Shown in pieces: positions 60,554 through 64,000 of a stretch of 64,000 bases of DNA. A program made the position numbers and the translations under genes. The notes under the pieces were generated by a model that was given only the letters and a program-made list of their open reading frames with translations, was not told the DNA's origin and made no database searches. This DNA comes from Garcia nutans (Eukaryota; Streptophyta; Magnoliopsida; Malpighiales; Euphorbiaceae), in assembly GCA_947685225.1 (NCBI GenBank), contig CANTUV010000031.1, forward strand, positions 63,593,001-63,657,000, written 5' to 3'. How positions within the stretch are numbered: position 1 is the first letter of the stretch; the number at the start of each line of letters is the position of its first letter.

Positions 60554-60566
60554 TGGTATTAGAGCC
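60554..60566 (+). promoter_or_regulatory. Primer binding site of element G (one mutation)
   Basis: TGGTATTAGAGCC; one C-to-T change from the copies in A, B and F. Confidence 0.85.
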
Positions 60567-60717
60567 TAGGTTTGAGATTCTCAACCTAGGTCAAATGTAA
60601 GAAAAAGAAATATTTTGATTCTAAAATATGGTTTTTAAATAAGATACATGTTTTGGTATTGGCAGTCTTTGATCTTTAATGAGGTATATTCTGCTGTGTT
60701 TGCAGATATAGGTAGTG

Positions 60718-63700
60718 ATGGCGTCTCAGTCACGTCAGTCTTTAGAAGGTAGTGCTGAGAGTGTAGCTCCTGAAGAGAGTAGAGATGGAGCTAGAGTTGA
60801 GAGAGCTAGTGAGGCCCCTGCTCCTGTGCCAGGGAAATCAGCTGCTGATGAGGTACCGCCGGGTTGGCTAAGGCATGTGGTAGAATTGTTAAGGGGAGCT
60901 CCAGTGCAGCCACCACCGCCACCACAGCCTCAAATGTCGGTGAGGCACTATGATAAATTGAGGAAGTATGGAGCTGAGGATTTCTTGGGCACTACAGATC
61001 CTGCAGTGGCTGAGCAGTGGTTGGATAGAGTGCAGAGGATATTTATTCAGCTGCAAGCCACTCCTGAAGAGAAATTTGATTATGCTAGGTCTCTTCTTCA
61101 GAAAGATGCTTATGATTGGTGGAAGACAGTTCCTCATGCTATGGATGATCCACCTACATTATCTTATAATGATTTTCTGAGGGAGTTTGAGCAGAAATAT
61201 ACTCCGAGGGAGCATAAGGATGCTAAGAAGATGGAATTTTTGAATTTGAGACAAGATAACCGGACTGTGACGGAATATGAGGTAGAGTTCATCTGGTTGA
61301 GCCACTATGTTGGGGGGATTATCTCTGATGAGATTGACCAGTGTAGAAGGTTTGTGGAGGGGTTGAGGCCCTCTATTATGTGCATTGTTGCTGGTTCTCG
61401 GTACCAGGATTTTTCACAATTGATTGCAGCAGCTAGAAGTGTTGAGAGAGCACAAGGCATTACAGCAGCTACTACCGAGGAGGAGACTAGAGTTAGGAGG
61501 TCCCAGTTTGAGGCAGGGTCTTCATTTATGAAGAGAGGCAGAGGAAATTTTATTCCAAGAGTCAGTAGGAGTCAGCGACAGTCTGGTAGGTCTGTTCAAT
61601 ATAAGAGGCAGAGACCGAGACCTACAGTTTCTGTAGCTACTGCTCCGACTCCAGTGGTTCAGAGATCTACTCCACCTGTATGTGTTCATTGTGGTAGGAC
61701 CCATGGGGGTGTTTGTTGGAAGATGGGTGGATCGGGAGTATTCTTTAGATGTGGGTCACCAGCTCATTTTATTAAAGATTGTCCGGAGCCATAGGATGAT
61801 AGGCAGAATGATACTGCAGCTTCTCGACCTAGTGTCAGCAGAGGTGGTCGAGGGGGCAGAGGTTTCAGTAGAGGTGGTAGACCTGGGTTTATTCAGAGAG
61901 GAGGATCTTCATCAAGAGGTAGTAGGCCGGATCTTCTCAGAGAGTATATGTGATGCAGAGGCAGCCGGATGCTTCAGCAGTTATAGCGGGTACATTTTCT
62001 TTATTTGATATTCCAGTTCTTACTTTGATTGATCCAGGATCTACTCATTCATACATAAGTGCATCTATCTTGCCTGTGTCTGAATTGCATTCTGAGTCCT
62101 TGGGATTTGATGTGTTGGTGACAAATCCTTTGGGCATAGTGTGGTTGTTAGCAAGGTGCATCGTGATAGTGCAGTTGTGGTGCAAGGTGAGTAATTTTTG
62201 GGTGATCTGATTGAAATGGCTTTTAAGGAGTATGATTTGATATTAGGCATGGATTGGTTGTCTAAACATGGAGTTGTGGTAGATTGTCAAAAGAAGTGTG
62301 TTACTTTGAGAATCGGTGATGGTAGAAGTGTGATGGTGTCTAGTGAGCAGGGACAACTTGCATCCTTGTTTGTATTAGCTGTAGCAGCTAGAAGGTTGAT
62401 TAGAAAAGAGTGTGATGCTTATCTTGCTCATGTTGTGGATACCGGAGTAGTGGGTTCTCAACTTGATAGTATAACCACAGTTGTGGAATTTCCAGATGTG
62501 TTTCCTAAGGAGTTGCCAGGGTTACCTCCTGAGAGAGAGGTGGAGTTTCGTATCAAATTGTTGCCTGGTACCACTCCCATCTCTATTACTCCTTATCGAA
62601 TGGCACCTACTGAGTTGAGAGAGTTGAAGGTGCAGTTGCAGGAGTTGTTGGATAAAGGGTTTGTTCGCCCTAGTGTTTCTTCGTGGGGAGCTCCTGTTTT
62701 GTTTGTGAAGAAGAAGGATGGTACTTTGAGGTTGTGCGTCGATTATAGGCAATTGAACAAAGTAACTATCAAGAATAAGTATCCTTTGCCTAGGATTGAT
62801 GATCTCTTTGATCAATTGAAGGGCGCAGCAGTGTTTACCAAGATTGATTTGAGATCAGGGTACCATCAGTTGAGGGTTAGAGCTGAAGATGTTTCTAAGA
62901 CAGCTTTTCGCAAAAGGTATGGGCATTATGAGTTCTTAGTGATGCCTTTTGGATTGATGAATGCACCTGCAGCTTTCATGGTTTTGATGAATATGGTGTT
63001 TAGGCCCTATCTGGATCAGTTTGTGGTGGTCTTCATTGATGATATTTTGATATATTCACGTTATGAAGAGGAACATGACAAGCATCTGTGAATTGTGCTG
63101 CAAACCTTGAGAGAGAAGCAATTATATGCTAAACTGTCGAAGTGTGAGTTTTGGCTTAATCAAGTGACTTTTCTTGGTCATATAGTTTCAGCAGATGGCA
63201 TAAGAGTTGATCCGAGTAAAGTTGAGGCTATTTTGAATTGGAGTCCACCGAAGTCTGTGACTGAAGTTAGAAGTTGTCTGGGTTTGGCAGGCTATTATCG
63301 ACGGTTTGTGAAAGGTTTTTCTTTGATAGCTACTCCACTCACCAGATTGCTTCGGAAGGGAGTTAGATTTGTGTGGACAGATCAGTGTCAAACTAGTTTT
63401 GAGCAGTTGAAAGAAATGTTGACTCAAGCGCTTGTTCTTACTTTGCCTGTGAAAGAAAAACCATATGTGATTTACAGTGATGCTTCACATAATGGTTTAG
63501 GGTGTGTTTTGATGCAAGAGGGTAAAGTAATAGCTTATGCTTCTCGGTAGTTGAAGCCGCATGAACTTAATTATTCGACGCATGATTTGGAGTTGGCAGC
63601 TATAGTGTTTGCTTTGAAGATTTGGCGACATTATTTGTATGGAGAGAAGTGTTTTATCTACACAGATCATAAAAGTTTGAAATATTTGGGTGTTCAAAGA

Positions 63701-64000
63701 GAGCTTAATCTTCAGCAGAGACGGTGGTTGGAATTGATCAAAGACTACGACTGTTTGATTGATTATCATCCTGGTAAGGCAAATGTTGTTGCTGATGCCT
63801 TGAGTCGGAAGTCTTTGGCAGGTTTGGCTGTTTATTCGCTCTCGTTGCTTGTTGAGTTGAGAGTGTTGCATGCTAGTTTTGAATTATGTGGTGATGGAGC
63901 ATTGTTAGCTCAGTTGCATTTGAGACCAGTGTTGTTGGATCAGATTAAAGAGGCTCAATTGGCAGATGAGAAATTTTAGAAGATTGTTTCAGATTGCCAA
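60718..64000 (+). pseudogene. Broken gag-pol of element G (truncated by window end)
   Basis: Gag starts at ATG 60718 (MASQSRQSLEGS) and includes WWKTVPHAMDDPPTL and a knuckle whose first Cys is lost (FFRCGSPAHFIKDC). It stops with TAG at 61792. A ~10-base deletion near 61935 shifts the frame. The protease (IDPGSTHSYIS) is cut by a 1-base deletion near 62130 and a TAA near 62190. RT (VFIDDILIYS near 63040) reads to TGA at 63089, then TAG at 63548 within RNase H (YSDASHNG) and TAG at 63977. Integrase would lie beyond the window. Confidence 0.92.

Larger units (their letters stand above)
57782..64000 (+). mobile_element. Element G: Tekay/Del-like chromovirus (right end outside window)
   Basis: It has a 5' LTR (57782-60546), PBS and broken gag-pol from 60718. 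Left flank CAAAA (57777-57781) is the expected target site; the right copy is outside. It is more decayed than A or B. Confidence 0.92.

Noticed and set aside
61682..62008. 108-codon frame in element G
   Set aside because: It is an out-of-frame shadow of the gag-protease region.
1..64000. Host genes, tRNA, rRNA, CRISPR or bacterial-type operons
   Set aside because: None is supported. Nearly every base can be assigned to a retrotransposon, and the only non-retroelement domain (PMD) lies inside a Tat element.

Overview
The window is plant nuclear heterochromatin made entirely of nested Ty3/gypsy LTR retrotransposons. The AT-rich composition, chromovirus (Tekay/Del-like), Athila-like and Tat/Ogre-like elements, and a plant mobile domain (PMD) pseudogene point to a flowering plant, probably a eudicot; the species cannot be named. 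I found no host single-copy gene, tRNA, rRNA or CRISPR array. No element in the window has a fully open gag-pol frame.

Layout. (1) 1-8455: Tekay-like element A, plus strand, its 5' LTR cut by the window edge; coding region 1381-6032 broken, 3' LTR 6079-8455. (2) A sits in the gag of a pol-less Tat element (internal-1, 8456-13689) that ends in LTR1 (13690-~15797). LTR1 is followed by an inverted tip of the same LTR family (~15798-15973). (3) 15974-19392: remnant of an autonomous Tat element (internal-2) with an RNase H/integrase fragment and an antisense, intron-containing PMD pseudogene, then hairpin-rich minisatellites and LTR2 (19393-~20758). (4) 20879-51554: an Athila element flanked by CTCAC duplications. 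It carries gag-protease with most of pol deleted in frame, and a third ORF. Its 3' LTR was hit twice: by Tekay-like element B (29157-39071, TSD TAGTA, nearly intact, near-identical LTRs) and by minus-strand Tekay-like element F (39934-51036, TSD GATTG). F's left LTR holds a further solo LTR (41932-44618, TSD CAAAT). (5) 51560-54895: Tat internal-3, a second pol-less copy, then LTR3 (54896-~56845) and Tat internal-4 (to 57781). (6) 57782-64000: Tekay-like element G, broken and cut by the window end.

Seen together, the window records at least four layers of insertion (Tat, then Athila, then Tekay F, then a solo LTR) and a tandem series of Tat LTRs in one orientation. The most unusual signals are structural rather than coding. 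A palindromic module (13-bp stem AGGGACACGGCCA/TGGCCGTGTCCCT) recurs in LTRs or UTRs of Athila, Tekay and Tat elements. Tekay LTRs share a covarying twin hairpin. Tat LTRs share three consecutive nested hairpins. Tat 3' regions carry minisatellites whose units are mini-hairpins. All coordinates and alignments were made by eye; LTR differences are hand counts.
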